64,000 bases of DNA from Symbiodinium natans (Eukaryota; Sar; Dinophyceae; Suessiales; Symbiodiniaceae): the NCBI GenBank assembly GCA_905221605.1, contig CAJNDS010002204.1:466501-530500 (forward strand), written 5' to 3'. The translations under genes were made by a program, and so were the position numbers. Below the pieces are notes generated by a model. The model saw nothing but the letters and a program-made list of their open reading frames with translations. It searched no databases and had not been told where the DNA came from. Below are positions 11,351-22,851 of this stretch, one piece after another. How positions within the stretch are numbered: position 1 is the first letter of the stretch; every line of letters begins with the position of its first letter.

Positions 11351-13366
11351 CTACTGCGTGAGGTTGGCGACTTTGGCGGGATCAATGGAGTTCGACGGGG
11401 TGAGGCCTGGGAAATGAGTGCTCTTCCTGTGCACGTCAACAGAGGTCGGGCGTGGTATTCTATAGATCTTATCTGGTCATGCATCTTTCAACTTTCAACG
11501 AATTGCCGCACTCGGGCTTCTGGCCGCCAATGCACCGCTCCTCTTTTGGAGGTGTCCTTCTTTCAGATGCTCGGGAAGCTGGCCCACAACTTGGGAACCA
11601 CCGAGCAGCTAGGCAAAGCGTCAAGCCATGTGATTCTTGTGTCTAAGATCCCTGCTCGAAGCTGTGCAAGAGCGCTTGCCAGGAACCTAGCAGATGCAGC
11701 TTCAAGTCGGTGTAGGGCCCCGCTGAGTCATTTTTGCGGAAGGTGATTTGTGATCAGAGCTTCGCGATGGCAGAGGCCCGCAGAAAAGGTACATTGATGA
11801 CATTTCATATGGTGCAGTCTGTAGTATGCTCTACTGCAGCATGTTGCAGTGTTGCAGTATGCTATAATATGTTATGGTATGTTGTGGTATTGTTATGGTG
11901 TGTTCTGTATGTTACAACACGAGCACCTTAGGATCTGCCTTAGAACTCGAGTTCTGGAGCGTCGGAGCCTTGCAACCGCAACAGGAATCTCCCCGACGAG
12001 CCAGGTCGGACGAGGAAGCCAGGGATGTTTAGGGATGCTATGGGATGCTTGGAGCCTGCACAGGCTTGGTAGAATTCCGTCTTGAGACCTTGCCCAGTCC
12101 ATGCTCAACTTCAGAATCGACGTAGCTTTTCTGCAGTGGACAGCCTCAAGACCTCATGCCAGCATGACATGTGAACTTTCTGATCACGTTTGCCTCGCGC
12201 TGTTCGTTACATGTGTCAGGAGGGTGACGGACTTCCACCTGGGCTGAGCGCAGCTCTTTTTCTGCAGACGGAGAGTTTAAGGGAGAAAACATGGACTGGG
12301 CCTTTTCTCTGGGATTTTCTTCAGGACCTACAGAGCAGTTCTCTCAGCCCTCAGGCTTTGCCACCAGAGTGGCATGCGCGGCCTTTCTGCTTGCTGCCAC
12401 AAAGTATCCCGGCAGTTGCCCCGGGCTGTTGTCTGACTCGATAGGACTCCATGGCTGCATGGAAGAGTACTCCGTGCTTCATTGTGCTTGAGTGCTTGAG
12501 TGCTTGAGGTGATCTGGCTGGAGCGTCAGGATGCTGAGGTGGTTCGGCGAAAGCCGCCTCCCATTGTGCACCGGGCTTGTCACAACCTTCCATGGCAACG
12601 GTGGCAACAGGTCCCTGAAGGCTCACGTGGCTCACCGGATGCTGTCTGTGTTCGATCCCGCAAAGGCCGAGATCTCCGATGCCTCCCATGGGAGAGAGCC
12701 TCAAACCTTGCCGAATTGCCGCCACAAAATCGCCGGCTCTGAAGCTGCGATGTGAGGCGCGTCATCCTCCAGATGTGGGTGCGGAGGGCACATGCAAAGG
12801 CAGGTTCTCAATCTCGTTTGCACTGAGGGGAGTGCAGGAAGCAGACCTACTCGTACACAGAAAGGAACGGACGTTCGTGAGCCCCTTCTTAATCATTCCT
12901 CATGTAGCTTTCCTTTGCTTTCTCTCGTCGAAGAAGATGGCATGCGTGCGTTCTGTTTTCAGTGCTGATGTAGCAGATCTGTTCTTTGATGACAGCCCTC
13001 TTCTTGGTCAACGAGTTGAGAGCAAAGAATGGTTCGCAAACAACGCCAAATTGAAGGAGGCCAGGCCTGAATCGCACGTCTCCCATGCTTGCCTGAGGCA
13101 TGTATCATGAACAGAGCGCGCGCGCGCGCCCACTGTGTTCCTGCAATTTGGACCAAGCAGCGGTTCCTTTATAGCCCGTGCTCGAAAAGCACCTGCGGTC
13201 TCTTTTTCTGGCCGCATGGGCATCTGCCCTTGTTCTTGTTCCAAGCCAAGCATCGGAGCAAGTCTGGAGCTTCTGTCACCTTCGCAGGTAAAGCCCGCGC
13301 CTCAGTCTGCCCAGTGCTCCTACGGTACTATCTCGCAGCACTTGACTTCGAGTGCGGCTGGGCTGA

Positions 13367-14187
13367 TATGCTGTGAGTGAACCGAGGCAGCGTTACATAG
13401 AGGAGCCCAAGCAGCTGCCCTACTCACAGAACGCGGCCAACGGTCATAAGGATGTTTGGGATGCCTTGACGCTGATGGATGCGGCCCTTGATCGCAGCGG
13501 TCACATCGTTCTTCTGTACTCCGGCTATGTGATCGATCCCGGTCACAAAGATCACGAGTATCAGGCTGGCTGGAACCGGGAACATGTGTGGCCAAAGAGC
13601 CATGCTGCACTGACGACCTCACATCCAGGCCCCGGGACGGACATTCACAACCTCCATGCTGCCGACATCAGCGTGAATGCCCATCGGGGCAACAAGGACT
13701 TCGACGTCCTTGTGGAGGGCGAAGAGGGGGTCCAGGTTGTCACAGACTCGAGCCCACCTCAGGGATACTCAGGCATGGCGCGCCTCTGCATGGTCTCCCC
13801 GAGTGCTTGGGAGCCACCAGATGTTGCCAAGGGCGCAGCAGCCGAGAAGCACTAAACTTGCTTAGGATGAAACCTCAGCCATCTGCCAGTTTGAGTTACA
13901 GATGTATACATCACAGCAACTTGTTTCATGAAGGACCAGCCAAGGTAGCCAGATCCTTGATGTACATGGCTTGCATGTACGCCGACCACGGCCTGCAGCT
14001 TGTTGAGGGCCAGACGAAGAACCACAGCATGCAGCTGGGAAACTTGCAGGCGATACTGCGTTGGGCTGCGACATTTCCGCCAAGTGAGCGGGAGAAGAGG
14101 CGAAACGAAGTTGGACAAAGTCTCCAGGGCAATCGGAATCCGTTCATAGACCATCCAGATCTCTGTGAAAGAGTGCTGTGGTCATAG
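13367..14187 (+). CDS. Endonuclease I family nuclease (EndA/NucM type), two exons, 5' end missing
   Basis: Exon A (from about 13367 to 13832) carries the His-Me-finger core of bacterial endonuclease I: NREHVWPKSH, where Glu-His supply metal binding and the general base, then GTDIHNLHAADISVNAHRGN, containing the metal-binding Asn, and NKDFD. A GC-AG intron at 13833-13939 (107 nt, phase 1) links it to exon B (13940-14187). The join restores the family block PPDVAKAKVARSLMYMA; the bacterial form has KGDVAR here. Exon B ends with GNLQAILRWA, RRNEV, QGNRNPFIDHP and a stop. The enzyme cuts DNA/RNA non-specifically, usually outside the cell or in the periplasm. No in-frame ATG or signal peptide lies in exon A, so at least one 5' exon is missing. 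The family is mainly bacterial, which suggests old transfer followed by intron gain. Confidence 0.85.
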
Positions 14188-14319
14188 TGTAGGAAGCCTG
14201 ATGGCTTCAGACCTGCGGCAAAGAAAAATCCAAGCAAATTATTCGAACGTAGGCCTCCAATCGCTCGGTCCGTGGCGGTGCCGGTTGCAAGAGGAGCAGT
14301 GGTATAAGTAGCAATCAAC

Positions 14320-15370
14320 TTAGAGTTGGAGTGGTCGTCTTCGGGTATGAGCAGGTTTGCAGTTTTGCTTGCCTTGGGTTTTGAATTTGTCTAGCCTTCT
14401 TGGGAGAGGTAGTAAGGTCTCATTCGGCCTGTCTCTTGCAGCTTGCACCCAACAGCAGGCCATCTCTTGCAGCTTGCCCTTTAGAAAACCAGAGGGCCTC
14501 CGGGCCTCCAGGGCCAGAGGGTGGGGAGGGGGCGGGGGTGCCATCGAACAAGGGCTTTTCAAGAACTTCTACACAGTTTTCCTTTGCGGGGCGTGGGAAT
14601 TAGCTGCAAAGAGTCTCTGAAAGGCGCTGCAGTCCCACAACAGCGTCAAGCACATGGAGGCGAATCATGTGCGAAGCTCAGCTGATGCGAGACGAGACAT
14701 GTTGAGCTGTCTTGCAGGCTTGATCAGACTTGCGAGCTTTGGCGATGGCATGTCAGGTCTTGCAGGAGGCCAGGGCTTGGGCTGACAGCCTGCTCCCTAG
14801 GACAAGAATCTCAGCGAGAGATAGTGAGTGAAGTGATCTAAGTGCCCTGCACACCCCAGGTGTTTCCCTGTCCCAGTTTCTCGCGGGTGGTTCTTCCAAG
14901 GCACGCTGGAAGCAGCACACATTAAACACACAGACTCGTTGAACTGGGTCGTCCGTGCTCATCCCTTGTCTCATGCAGATTGTACTTAGAATGCGGCCGT
15001 TGGACATGTTGTAAACTGCTTTGCTTTACATATTATCACTGCCATTGCAGCTTCGTTGCGAAAATAACTGCTTCTCCTAAGTCGTAGAGAGACAAGGTGC
15101 GGAAAGAGATGGGAAGAGCCACTTGTAGAGTAACTAAACTGTTAAGATCTCCTCGATGATGTTGCAACACGAATGCGGATGCTCCATTTGGCAGGCCTCC
15201 TACTCGGAGCCGTCGCAGTGCTCAACAGAAGGTGCTGCAATGGCAAGTGTTTTTCTGGAGATGCGCTCTGGCTCTGTGGTCTGATATACCTTGAACAGCC
15301 CACGCTATCTCTTTCAGAGGTTGAAGCTTAGGCTCAAGAACAACGTGATTTCTCGTGTAGCCGTCTTTTG
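14320..15370. other. No gene supported
   Basis: Only weak short frames occur. A G-rich patch lies near 14518-14540. Confidence 0.45.
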
Positions 15371-15378
15371 CTTCAACC

Positions 15379-16158
15379 ATGGCTTTCATGCAAAGGCGCC
15401 TTCCACCCTTGCAGGGGGCGTTTTCCTTTCCTCCGGTACCAAAACTGCCTCCCAGAGCAGTTTCCGTCGCTCCAGCAGCTTCTCCGGCTACGTACCCTTC
15501 GAGCTCAGCACTGCCAATTTGGAAACCCGTCGAACCTGTCGATAAACTTGTGGAGCACCGGCCAGAAAGCACAGTAGACTCCAGTAGACCTCTGGCCGGA
15601 CACAGACGATGAGGAAGCATTGGCTTGGGTGGAGGAGCAATCCACAGCCAACACAGTCTTTCTGCATTTCGAAGATTCCGAGACCTGCAACTCGACTAAT
15701 TGGAGTCCGCCTGGGAATGTCTTAAATTTGTTTAATATGCAACCAAAGAGTGGATTTTTTCCGGAATTCCTTGCCACGTGCTTTCTACACCAAGGTCAGC
15801 ATGGCCAAGCCATCGTCATACTTTTCAGATCGCACGGTGCCATCGCATGCCCATGCCCACTGCCCCGGCTGGGGGCTCGCAGCAAGTGGACGTCGTACAG
15901 TCGCATGGGCAGTTTTTGCAGAACGTGGAGATGGAGAAGTGGCAAGAATGCCAGACGCAGCCAGGCCAGAAGCCGATGTTGTCTCGCCAGGTGCTCGAAG
16001 CCTTGATGGCAAGGGAGCAAGCAAGAGGTATGACATCTCAGCCAGCGCTGTGGGGCACGGTGGACGGCAGCCGAATCTCGGCCACCGTGCCGGAAGTGAT
16101 GAAAGCGCAGCGTGCCGGTGCAACTGCCTTGAAGAAGGCAGGAGCATGCCCGCTGTGA
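15379..16158 (+). CDS. Unidentified Pro-rich protein, frame broken by a 10-bp duplication
   Basis: ATG at 15379 in a good context (ACCATGG). The first part is Pro/Ala/Ser-rich (PPVPKLPPRAVSVAP) and reads to about 15577. The coding signal then continues one frame over from 15578 as DTDDEEALAWVEEQ and FLHFEDSETCNSTNW to about 15787. At the switch the sequence holds AGTAGAC TCC AGTAGAC, a 10-bp direct duplication whose removal would make the frame continuous. A further coding segment, in the frame starting at ATG 15847, reads VEMEKWQECQTQPGQK and RQVLEALMAREQARG and stops at 16158. How the second and third parts join is unresolved. The gene is either a pseudogene, an assembly artefact or an allele. 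No family is recognised. Confidence 0.45.
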
Positions 16159-17218
16159 ATCTGCAGCCTTCGGTTTCCAATACCCGCCCTCGACGCAGGC
16201 GCGGCCACAAGGCCTGACGCTCGCCTTGACTGAGGCTTTTGTGAACAGGAGGGGTCTTGGCCTAAGGCTGAGCTTACGCTCCCAATCATTGTCGCCCCAT
16301 TGGATATCGTGGGGCGCTGGGTGTTGACACGGCTTAGATACCATTGTTGGAGTTTGTTGAACTTGACGGCTGGAAATGTCTGACTTAGAATCAAAGATCT
16401 GAACTGGAAGACTGAACAAAGTATTGTGGCAATCTTGGTTTTTGACCCCTGCAGTCAGCAGAAGCTCATCCTAATTCGAGATGCATGAATACAATAAGAG
16501 CAACTGCCTTCTGATCACCGACGCGATAGATGTGATCCTGCAAGTGAGTCTTTAGCAGAGCTATTCCCACTCGACGTCGCACGTGCAGTGCATGACCTCG
16601 TGATGCTTCGATACCTTCAAATGAAGGGCAGGAGCCAGGCCTTGACATGTCGAGTGGAACATGTTGGAACTAGCCTGTGCATGTTTACTGTTGGTTAGAG
16701 GCTTCAGGGCAGCGGCCTATCTCGCTGCGTCGGAGGTCTACGGGCCCTCTTATGGAGCCAGGTGATTCAAACTTTGAACAGATTCATGTCTCCTCCTGCA
16801 CAAACAGCCTTCCAAAAACCTGTCCTGGGCGCATTTCTGAGCAGCTGTTTGAGCACAGCGCTCCATTCCCGACCGGGAGAGTGGCATCTTTTGAAGAAAG
16901 ATCCAAAATGACCGCACCCAAGTTTGCCTCACGTCAGAGGCAGACAGCCATGTTGCTCTGATGATATTGACAGTGTCATTGGGGAAGAGTCTGCTCCCCA
17001 GTTGTCATGCTGTTTGACGTTGCTGTATATGCGACAGGCTTAGCAGCCACCTACAGCAGCTTCAAGACGCCCTGACCTCACTTTAGGGTTAGAAGTGAGC
17101 CCGTGACATCGCCGTGGGCATGAGCCATCAGGAGCCATATATGAGGTTATTCTTCTAGGAAGCTGTTCGCCTGCCGAGTTTTCGAAAGACGCCAAACAGC
17201 GCCCGGGAACACAGGCAG

Positions 17219-17831
17219 TCATCTTTTGTCTTCAAATTCCCACTTTGAGTCCGCCATGACCTCATTTCCGCTTGCCTGGTGCTCTTCCTTTTTTGCATGC
17301 AGGTCATGCGAAAAGCGCAGGTCCAACGCCAGCATCTCTGAAAGCTGCGCACTGAGCCCCAATAAGTCAGCAGCTGTTGTTGAGACCCCCCATGCCGAAA
17401 CGATGAAGTCACAGAAGCATGATTGCCGCATCCGCTTGCTGCCTTCCGGCCCGCGCTATGCTACGCTCAGGTCGTGGAAAAGGCAACCGCACCGTGCGGA
17501 TCCCTAGCTCTACCTCATGTGACCAGCTAGCGGCGCGGTTGCCACTAGTAAGGGGAGGGAACCCTCCTTACCGCCGACCATCAACATGACAATGGCGCGC
17601 ACAGGAAGGATCGGCATTTTCGTAGCGATTTTTAAAACGCAGTTTTGCTTGGTTAAGGCGGCCAATTCGTCGCTCCTTTAAAATTAAAGCGCTTGCACGG
17701 CCACAAAGCTGCTGAGCTTCTTCGGGGCCTTCGTCGACCTGGGCTATTGAAGAGAGAGTTCTCAAACCGAGCCACGTGCGCTGCCAATTGCTTGTTGCAC
17801 TTGTTGACGCCGAGGTGCGGGAGCCAACCAT
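17219..17831 (-). CDS. Unidentified two-exon gene on the minus strand
   Basis: Exon 1 (17831 down to 17572; possible ATG at 17829-17831, although the true start may be an acceptor near GTCGACGAAGG) includes VDEGPEEAQQLCGRASALIL and RRIGRLNQAKLRFKNRYEN. Its end sits on a strong donor (CG followed by GTAAGG). The intron spans 17571-17439 (133 nt) and ends in CAG. The join is phase 2 plus 1 nt. Exon 2 (17438 to 17219) reads FCDFIVSAWGVSTTAADLLG, LSEMLALDLRFSHDLH and KKEEHQASGNEVMAD before the stop. The matching phases and good codon use in both exons support a real gene opposite in orientation to its neighbours. The protein looks helical and charged; no family is recognised. Confidence 0.5.
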
Positions 17832-18111
17832 TGCAGAGCGACACTCCTCGCCTCCGTACTGGCCCCTCTGCCTGGTAGCTCATTCATGACTCGACTCGAG
17901 ACCGAAACATGGGCTTTCCTTGGCTTTCCTCGCTTCTCCGTTCCTCTGCTTGCAGTAGGGGGCTGAGCATTGTCCATGTTGCGCAAGGTACAGCTGCAAC
18001 CGTGCGGTGTATGGTACGTAGAGAGCGAGGTCCCGCTTCCTGTACATAGTACAAGCTAACGTCTGATAGGAAATTCCATTGACGTGCATGACTTCGCCAG
18101 CATGGTGCCAA

Positions 18112-18204
18112 CATGGCGCAGATGATGGCAGGTGCTGTAGGAGGGCTCGATGGAATGGCGACACTTTTGGGCTGGAGCCGCTGCAGTCAGCAGATTGCGA
18201 AGTA
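18112..18204 (+). CDS. Small open frame, exon-like
   Basis: ATG at 18112 followed by MAQMMAGAVGGLDGMATLLG and a stop at 18202-18204. The small-residue-rich hydrophobic pattern looks coding, but only 30 codons are present and no splice partner was found. Confidence 0.2.
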
Positions 18205-18704
18205 ATCTGTAATCTGCAAGTTGAGTTGAACTCTGAAGCAAGCTCGCGAAAAGAGGCCATACGCATGCAATCTTGGTTCTTTTTCGAGGTCTCGCTTGAA
18301 GGGGCTCGGACTCGCGACAGACTTCCATCCACTGTCGCTGGCCGGAGACCGACTATGTAATGAGGTGCGGTTTAACTTTACCGTCTACCAGACTGCTGTC
18401 AAGAACGGAGCATGATCCACCGCGTCCACCGGCCAGCGCCACACCAACAACGGTAATAGAATACGAGCCCTAGCAGTAGCAACGCTGTGGCGACGCCCAT
18501 GGCAGTTCCTGGAACCTTGCCTGAGACCATTCTTTAGCTGTGAGCCTTCGGATCCCCCCCGCATTGACCTTGATCAACCTGCTGCTCGTAATCATTCGAT
18601 TCTCTTAAGGATTCCTGTGATGTCGCTTGCATGCTCCGCTGAACCTGCTTCCCTTGCGACCAAGCTTGCCAGCATGTGTAGTAGTTGTTTTCTTCTAGTT
18701 GTGC

Positions 18705-20142
18705 ATGAGTGCGTATGTATATAAAATATACATTTCTACATATGATATAGGTTCATACCGGAAAAATGATGATGGTTCCTCGTGTATACATATCGATGCA
18801 GATTGGGTCTCCTTCGATACAAAAACAAAGCCCTACTTGACGTACTTTCTTCTGGCCGCGTCTTGCTTCTTGGACTTCCAGCCAAGCACGAAATTGTGTA
18901 CCGGGCTCCAACAGCCAGTTGTGCTGGGGCCACACGTGATCCTTCACACGGGTGCGCTAATGAAAGCCATAGAGAAGCCCTTGCTGTTAGCAGAGATTCC
19001 GGGACATGTTACATCCCCGGAGCCGAAGGTAGGTGTTTAGTTCCACGCGCCCATGGGGCATGATTCCGCTGCCTGTCGAGATGTCTTACTGGTGCTGCCC
19101 CGTTGCTCCACTCTTCTCAACGTTGCAGCCGATGCGGTGGCTTCGAGCCTTGCCTGCAGACAGCGTCGAGCGAAGCCAACGAGCAGAACAGCGACCGCAA
19201 AATCAGCAGACGCTCAACACGCTCAAGAGCTTTTCGGAAGAAAAGATCCTGGACGAGGCTGGGCGCGCACGGAAGTGGAGTTCGGTACTGTCGGCGGCAG
19301 AAGAAGGAAGCCAAGGAAGCCAAGGAAGCCCTGATGGCCTAAAGGCCCCCGAAGCTTTGGATGCTTTGGTGGTGTTGTGCAAAGAGAAGCCCTCATTGTT
19401 CAAGGAGCTTGTGGTGTCGGGAGTTCCGTCGGAGCTGCGTTGGGAGGTTTGGAAGGCTGCTTTGGGAGGTCTTCGTAGCTTCGGCGGTGCTGAGGGTCGG
19501 TACCAAGAGCTTCTGTGTGAGAGAAGCAGCTGGGAATCGCTCATCGAGCAGGACTCCAAGAGAACTTTCCTTGTTTTACCACTCGAAGGGGCCAACAAGG
19601 GGCATTCACGGAGCTTGCAGAACATCTGCAAGGCCTATGCCAACTTGAGCCCAGAAGTTGGTTATTGCCAAGGCATGAACTTCATAGTTGGCCTGCTGCT
19701 GTTGGTCTCAGGCGGAGCAGAAGAGGAGACGTTTTGGGTGTTTGTGGCTCTTATGCATGACTTGCAGCTTTCCGGATTTTATACCGGAGGCTTTCCACTC
19801 CTCAGACGTTACATGGATGGGTTTGGCCAACTGCTTGTTGCCGTCCTGCCGCGAATCTCACGGCATTTGCAAGATGAGGGCATTCATGTTGAAGAGTTCC
19901 TGCAGTCCTGGTACTTGACGCTCTTCGTCACGTGCTTGCCAAAGGCAGCCGTCGTGGAGATTTGGGATGAGATTATCTGCTGCAGCGGGCTTCCTTTGCT
20001 GGTCCCGCTGTCTGTGGCGCTCCTCGAGTGCATCCCGGTCTCCTCCTCCCAGCGAAAGTTCAAGTTCCTGCTGAAAGACGTCGTGGCAAGCAAAGCGATT
20101 GCCATCGCACAGTTCCTGCGCAGGCGATGGAAGGTTAGCTGA
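18705..20142 (+). CDS. TBC-domain Rab GTPase-activating protein
   Basis: The main exon (19129-20142) carries a near-complete TBC domain. The conserved SGVPSELRWEVWKAALGG start is followed by LIEQDSKRTF, which contains the IxxDxxR arginine-finger motif, and by YCQGMNFIVG, the glutamine-finger motif. Further conserved blocks include DGFGQLL and EEFLQSWYLTLF, with the carboxyl-terminal helices to about residue 365. TBC proteins accelerate GTP hydrolysis by Rab GTPases in membrane traffic. Upstream, a frame open from ATG 18705 ends at a donor (AAG followed by GTAGGT) at 19028. It joins by a 100-nt GT-AG intron (19029-19128) in phase 0. The upstream exon may begin later, for example after an acceptor near 18917. 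Without that exon the protein could start at ATG 19060. The C-terminus either stops at 20142 or continues from a GTTAGC donor there. Confidence 0.85.
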
Positions 20143-20149
20143 TGTCCTC

Positions 20150-21085
20150 TGTAGATGCCTACAAGTAGCTCCATGTAGCTCCAGCAGCGACATTCGATGA
20201 CCCATGAAGGCTCAACAGTATGTTCAGTATTGTGTCCACTTCAATGAAAATTTCAGTACATTCAAAGGAGTGCGTAGTCTTGTGAAGCCACCCTGGCCAA
20301 GTCCAACCTCAAGCCAACGCGAGTTACGCGAGTTGCCCAACTCAACTGGCCAACATCCTACATCCCATCGGACCTGGCCTCCCACAACGGATCACAACGG
20401 AGCAGACGGGCTGGAGTGGGTGCAAGCACGCAAACAGCTAGAACGGGCGGGAAAGTGTGCCGCAACCCATGTGGTCCCAAGCAGCAGTAAAGGATGGTGT
20501 TTCATGTAGTTCCCGTGTAGTTCCCTACCTAGCGTAGCCATCAGCTCCCTGAGGCGCAGCCGTGAGCTCCTGGGTCAAAGCCGGGAGCTTCTCAGCTGTG
20601 CACCGATGGAGCCAGAAAAGATGCAATGCAAAGCCAGTCCATGCCAGTCCTGAACAGTTCCTTGAAAATTTTGAGCGGCCTGTCAGCTGGTCAGTTTTTA
20701 GCCGAGCATGAGCGTGCAGCAAACACGTCCGCGGCCGCAGCGTTACCCATGGTGTGTTAACCAGTCCTTTGAGGACGGAGGTAGTTTTGGATGGCGTCCC
20801 AGCGCCGAAGCACCAGAACCTTGGCATGGGTTGTTTTTGTTGTGCGGCAGGTTCAGGAAATTGTCCCGGAAGATCACCAAAGCCACAGGAGCCTATGTTG
20901 AGTCCGTGTTGAGTCCAGGAGCACGATGGTTGTCTTGCGGCCTCGTTGGCGTGGCAGTCTGCAGCTTTGCCGCAAGCTCCTCAAGGACAGTTTTTCCAAC
21001 AAGGGCACCTGAACAGCAGATCTCAATGTGACAATGTGCCGTAACTTGGGTTAACTTCCTTTGAGTTGGTGTCACCATTTGTCGC
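20150..21085. other. No gene supported
   Basis: 3' flank of the TBC gene. Frames on both strands are short. A segment near 20852 (RKLSRKITKATGAY) looks weakly coding but has no partner. Confidence 0.4.
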
Positions 21086-21090
21086 CACAG

Positions 21091-21498
21091 AGGACCTGGG
21101 AAACATCCCGAGCCCTTGCTGCCGCAGCTGCCCCTGCAGCAGAGGCTGAAGCCCAGGTTCTCGCCCCGTGCTGCTGGAGCAAACGTACATATTCTGTAGG
21201 CATATGATCCCAGATGTTGTTTTCAGCGTTTTTGCACGTATGGACCGCTTGCGACTCACGACTCTGGATTGGGAAGGCACCTGCTAGCTGTCAGCAGCTG
21301 CAGAAAGAACAGATGGAAGCTGTTCAGACGGGTGCCAAGAAGCTGACCGCAGCCGATGTGCCGCAGTGCTCTGTGACGTTCTTGCGAGGTCACGCATTTC
21401 TGGTTGGGAGAAGGCTCTTGCCGACAGAACTCTTAGAACGTCCTGCAACCTTGTCGAGCACTCGTGCCAGGCCTCTGCCGAAGGCCGCTCCGTGTTGA
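21091..21498 (+). CDS. Ala-rich exon pair, family unknown
   Basis: Exon 21091-21156 follows a CAG acceptor and reads RTWETSRALAAAAAPAAEAE. A GT donor after CAG at 21156 joins in phase 0 by a 138-nt intron to 21295. There the frame reads QLQKEQMEAVQTGAKKL and LRGHAFLVGRRLLPTELLER before losing coding character near 21440. It is probably a fragment of a larger gene whose other exons I could not place. Confidence 0.35.
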
Positions 21499-21499
21499 G

Positions 21500-22840
21500 G
21501 TTCGGCAAGCAGGCCTGATGGGCCAGATGTATGCGCGTGCCAGGGTCACCTTCTTCCGTGTTCTTCCGTTCTTTGTTCCGAAGTCTTCAACTGTTCTTTG
21601 CTTGTCCTCGGCTCAGGCGTCGCAACTCCTGAACCGAACCTTGAGCAGTCACCCAGATGCAAATCATCGAGTTGAGCCCAGACTCGTAGACTCCTGACAA
21701 CTGCACTTCAGTGATTCAGGGATTCACACTTCTTGCATTGTCGCCCAGGCTTCGATGCTGCAGTGAGGTCCTGGGGTTTTGAGCTGCATGTGAACTGTTG
21801 GGGTGGGCAAGTAGGTTGCTCTTCCACATGCGCTGCTGATCCATGAGTAGCAGATTGCCATGGCTTCTCCTGTGTCCCTATGTCATGTCTAGTTTCGGTG
21901 GGTACATTCTGAGAGCCGCAAAAGGAGGTTGCTCAAACCCGGGGCAGTTCGGCAGTGCGCCGTCATGGATCGAAGATCGTTTACCCAAGCATCAAGCACC
22001 CCAGGGGTAGCTCGGGGTACTCATTACTCAAGCCCTTGCAAGAAGGGGCACATGCAGCACACCTAGACCACACAGCAAGCCAAAGCCAATCCATGACAAT
22101 CCCTAAGTTTTTAAGTTAGGATCTCTTTCGCATCTCGTTCTCTTTTCTTGATACCCGCGATGCAGCTCACGCCCGGTTGCTGTCGCATGGCGAGAGCGGC
22201 TGTATAGAGAGACGCCTTAGCCTCAGCAACAACAGATCACTGTTGACAGCGAGGAAGTCTGTTCCCAAGGTGGGCCATTAATTTGGCATGGGCCAGGCTC
22301 GGGTATTGCAGCGTTGCAAGTCTGCAGAGTTGCCGCTAGGTTCGTGATCATGAGTCCAAGTAGTCGTGAGAGTCAAGCACTTGAGCCGTCGAGGGCTTCA
22401 CACTTGCCTGCGAACCGTGTTACTGTGGTGTTCTGGCCGGGACCTTGGTTCACCTTGGGTTGGTGCACGATGTGCTAGCAGCACCTAGCAACACGGGTTT
22501 CAAGATGTTTCAAGTTTCATGATGCATTTGGAGGCGAAGCATGCTTGAGGCCTTACCGTCTAGCAACAGCATGCTGCCGGGTTCATACCCCGATAGTGCC
22601 CGGCTCAGTGAAGCAAATCTGTGGCAATGTGGCAACGATATGCGAATTATGTGAACTGTTGGCATGCCACGGCAAGATTTGACCAATTCTGTCTCTCACG
22701 CAGCTTGGCTCCAAGGAAGCATCATGTCAAGCATCACACCTGTGGTTCAGCATTCAGCACAGAATTCGCTCTCATGTGACACGGATAGATTAGAATGATT
22801 AGAAACAGGAACGCAAGATCGCCTGTCACTCGCTAAGCGA
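21500..22840. other. No gene supported
   Basis: No frame of note on either strand. A T-arm-like GGGTTCATACCCC near 22580 does not fold into a tRNA. Confidence 0.5.
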
Positions 22841-22851
22841 AGCCAGAAAAA

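Larger units (their letters stand above)
9600..13360. other. Gene-poor stretch with scattered exon-like frames
   Basis: No recognisable gene. It includes a TA/CT microsatellite near 10210-10262, an exon-like frame at 11156-11350, and an open frame near 12970-13080 (FFDDSPLLGQRVESKEWF) that might be a 5' exon of the endonuclease gene. Confidence 0.4.

Noticed and set aside
15796-16419. Minus-strand frame of 207 codons
   Set aside because: Antisense to the plus-strand segment at 15847-16158, which has an ATG and better amino-acid composition; no motif on the minus strand.
22570-22600. T-arm-like sequence GGGTTCATACCCC suggesting a tRNA
   Set aside because: The flanking bases do not pair as a T stem and no acceptor or anticodon arm can be built around it.
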